Assembly (NCBI GenBank): GCA_003164375.1
Contig: PLTE01000386.1
Span: forward strand, 2,832-8,816
Reading direction: 5' to 3'
DNA length: 5,985 nt
Origin: Hyphomicrobiales bacterium
GTDB taxonomy: Bacteria; Pseudomonadota; Alphaproteobacteria; Rhizobiales; Xanthobacteraceae
The notes beneath the pieces were generated by a model. The model had not been told where the DNA came from. It ran no database searches and worked only from the letters and a program-made list of their open reading frames with translations. A program made the position numbers and the translations under genes. Below, in pieces: positions 4,239-5,985 of this stretch; the first letter of the stretch is position 1; each line of letters opens with the position of its first letter.

Positions 4239-5985
4239 AAGACCACAAGAACACCATCATGGCCATCGTGCTGTCGCTGCTCGTGGTGGTCGGCTGGCAA
4301 TATTTCATCGGCTACCCGCAGATGCAGCGCCAGCAAGAAGCGGCGAAGCTCAAGCAGCAGGAACAGAGCCAAATCCAGCCTGGATCAACTCAGCCCGGCT
4401 CAACCCAGTCCGGCGCGCCGCAGCCGAGCGCGACCCAGCCCGGCGCGCCGCAGCCCGGAACCCCGGAAGTCCCGGGCGTGCCGAATGCCGGCACAGCTTC
4501 CGCGCAGGCGCTGGCCGCGACCCGCGAGGTGATCGTCGGCTCGACGCCGCGCGTGCCCATCAATACGCCGCGGCTCGGCGGCTCGATCGACCTCAAAGGC
4601 GGCCGGATCGACGATCTGACGCTGACGCAATACCGCGAAACCATCGATGCCGATTCGCCGCCGATCGTGCTGTTCTCGCCGACCGGGGCGCCCGACGCCT
4701 ATTACGCGGAATTCGGCTGGGTGCCGGCCGCCGGCACCACGGCCGCAATGCCGGGACCCGATACGCTGTGGCAGCAGCAAGGCTCGGGCACGCTCGGCAT
4801 CGATCATCCGGTGACGCTGACTTACGACAACGGCGCGGGGCTGGTGTTCACCCGCACCATCGCGGTCGACGACCATTATCTCTTCACCATCAAAGACGAC
4901 GTCGCGAACAAGGGCGCGGCCGCGGTGACGCTGTTCCCCTATGCGCTGATTTCGCGCCACGGCACGCCGATCGTGCAGGGCTATTACATTTTGCATGAAG
5001 GCCTGATCGGCGTCATGGGCGACCAGGGCGAGCAGACCGAAACCTACAAGAAAATGGAAGACAAGAAGTCCGAGAGCTGGGACGCCACCAACGCCTGGCT
5101 CGGCTTCACCGACAAATACTTCGCCGCGGCGCTCCTGCCCAACACCGACACCAAGGTGCGCGCGCGCTTCTCCGCCGGCGAGGCCTCGGGCCAGCCGACC
5201 TATCAGACCGATTATCTGTTGCAGCCGCAGACCATTGCGCCGGGCGCGACCGGCTCAGCCGATGCGCGGCTGTTTGCCGGTGCCAAGGAAGTCTCCGTCG
5301 TCGGCATCAATTTCTTGGGCAACATCGACGGCGGCTATAACGCGGCGCTGGGGCTGAACCATTTCGACCTGTTGATCGACTGGGGCTGGTTCTACTTCCT
5401 CACCAAGCCGATGTTTCTTGCCATCGACTACTTCTTCCATCTGGTCGGCAATTTCGGCATCGGCATCCTGATCGTCACCGTGCTGGTGAAGATTCTGTTC
5501 TTCCCGCTCGCCAACAAATCCTACGCCTCGATGGCCAAGATGAAGGCGGTGCAGCCGCAGATGGCGATGATCAAGGAGAAGTACGGCACCGACAAGATGA
5601 AGCAGCAGCAGGCGATGATGGAGCTGTACAAGAAAGAGCAGATCAATCCGATCGCCGGCTGCCTGCCGATCGCGATCCAGATTCCGGTGTTCTTCTCGCT
5701 CTATAAAGTGCTGTTCATCACCATCGAAATGCGCCACGCGCCGTTCTACGGCTGGATCCACGACCTCTCGGCGCCCGACCCGACCAACATCTTCACGCTG
5801 GGCGGCCTGATCCCGTTCGATCCGACCATACTGCCGCTCATTGGCGGCTTTCTGCACTTGGGCTTCTGGCCGGCGATCATGGGCGTGACCATGTGGGTGC
5901 AGATGAAGCTCAATCCGGCGCCGCCGGACCCGACCCAACAGATGGTGTTCCAGTTCATGCCGATCATCTTCACCTTCATGCTGGC
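4235..5985 (+). CDS. yidC: Membrane protein insertase YidC, 3' end cut by the window edge
   Basis: YidC/Oxa1-family insertases place proteins into the inner membrane, alone or with SecYEG, and help fold membrane complexes. The 583 visible residues show the long Gram-negative form. TM1 lies at about 7-25 (MAIVLSLLVVVGWQYFI). A Gln/Pro/Ser linker with six pentapeptide repeats follows at 48-77. The periplasmic P1 beta domain spans about 100-355. TM2 is near 405-425 and carries Lys419 where E. coli has the conserved Arg of the hydrophilic groove; to my recollection Lys is common in this lineage. The cytoplasmic C1 hairpin (428-470) includes SYASMAKMKAVQPQM. TM3 is near 472-497 (GCLPIAIQIPVFFSLY), then HAPFYGWIHDLSAPDP (501-516), TM4 near 531-555, and the start of TM5 (QFMPIIFTFML). 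About 30-45 C-terminal residues are probably missing. The ATG at 4235 is chosen because MKDHKNTIMAIVL matches the family start. The frame is also open upstream, so a TTG start at 4220 cannot be excluded. A weak GGA lies about ten bases upstream; coupling to the preceding short frame is possible. Confidence 0.97.
   Translation, partial: MKDHKNTIMAIVLSLLVVVGWQYFIGYPQMQRQQEAAKLKQQEQSQIQPGSTQPGSTQSGAPQPSATQPGAPQPGTPEVPGVPNAGTASAQALAATREVIVGSTPRVPINTPRLGGSIDLKGGRIDDLTLTQYRETIDADSPPIVLFSPTGAPDAYYAEFGWVPAAGTTAAMPGPDTLWQQQGSGTLGIDHPVTLTYDNGAGLVFTRTIAVDDHYLFTIKDDVANKGAAAVTLFPYALISRHGTPIVQGYYILHEGLIGVMGDQGEQTETYKKMEDKKSESWDATNAWLGFTDKYFAAALLPNTDTKVRARFSAGEASGQPTYQTDYLLQPQTIAPGATGSADARLFAGAKEVSVVGINFLGNIDGGYNAALGLNHFDLLIDWGWFYFLTKPMFLAIDYFFHLVGNFGIGILIVTVLVKILFFPLANKSYASMAKMKAVQPQMAMIKEKYGTDKMKQQQAMMELYKKEQINPIAGCLPIAIQIPVFFSLYKVLFITIEMRHAPFYGWIHDLSAPDPTNIFTLGGLIPFDPTILPLIGGFLHLGFWPAIMGVTMWVQMKLNPAPPDPTQQMVFQFMPIIFTFML
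4376..4465 (+). repeat. Six tandem 15-bp units encoding QPGST/QPGAP pentapeptides in the YidC linker
   Basis: Six in-frame 15-bp units, each beginning CAG or a CAG-led codon pair, encode QPGST, QPGST, QSGAP, QPSAT, QPGAP and QPGTP (YidC residues 48-77). At the DNA level a higher-order 30-bp period is visible: positions 4403-4425 and 4433-4455 match over 23 bp with one difference (T4409 against C4439). The copies are clearly related by duplication. Because the unit is a multiple of three, gain or loss of copies would keep the frame and only change the length of the periplasmic linker. Confidence 0.9.

Noticed and set aside
5489..5491. Lys419 instead of the TM2 groove Arg of YidC
   Set aside because: It retains the positive charge and, to my recollection, Lys is usual in alphaproteobacterial YidC, so it is not treated as an anomaly.
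5255..5938. 227-codon minus-strand frame opposite yidC
   Set aside because: It lies opposite the most conserved part of YidC and its product is a His/Asp/Arg-rich artefact.

Overview
The window comes from a GC-rich chromosome that looks alphaproteobacterial, most likely Hyphomicrobiales (Bradyrhizobium/Rhodopseudomonas/Xanthobacteraceae type). This rests on the style of the YidC and L34 proteins, on the CTATA-type -10 elements, and on the rpmH-rnpA-yidC order without an adjacent dnaA. It is an inference from recalled family appearance; no database search was possible. Most of the window is conserved housekeeping sequence. No mobile element, CRISPR array, phage gene or convincing rho-independent terminator was seen.

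Left half (minus strand, transcribed right to left). A 488-residue FAD/NAD disulphide-oxidoreductase-fold protein (3166 to 1700) is followed 114 nt later by a 488-residue membrane sensor histidine kinase (1585 to 119). A tRNA-Arg(ACG) gene, cut by the left window edge, follows from 55 to 1. No terminator separates the first two, so they may be co-transcribed; the tRNA has its own candidate promoter. The oxidoreductase is the oddest protein here. Both cysteines of the redox disulphide are replaced (Ser48, Ala53), so it cannot use the classical dithiol chemistry of its family.

Middle (3167-3437). This 271-nt divergent intergenic region holds a strong sigma70-type promoter for rpmH with a 17-nt spacer. 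It also holds three 16-bp direct repeats just upstream of that promoter, an inverted repeat inside the promoter spacer, and a weak -10 with a small palindrome facing the oxidoreductase.

Right half (plus strand). rpmH (ribosomal protein L34, GTG start), rnpA (RNase P protein, with a long basic tail) and yidC (membrane insertase, cut by the right edge) form the classical ribosome/RNase P/membrane-insertion cluster. A 26-codon open frame sits exactly between rnpA and yidC and overlaps each by ATGA, so the three frames could be translationally coupled. The periplasmic linker of YidC carries six tandem pentapeptide repeats encoded by exact 15-bp units.

Overall this is a mostly ordinary region. 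The cysteine-less oxidoreductase next to a kinase with no adjacent response regulator, the linking micro-ORF and the repeat structures deserve a second look. I see no evidence strong enough to claim a new multi-gene system.
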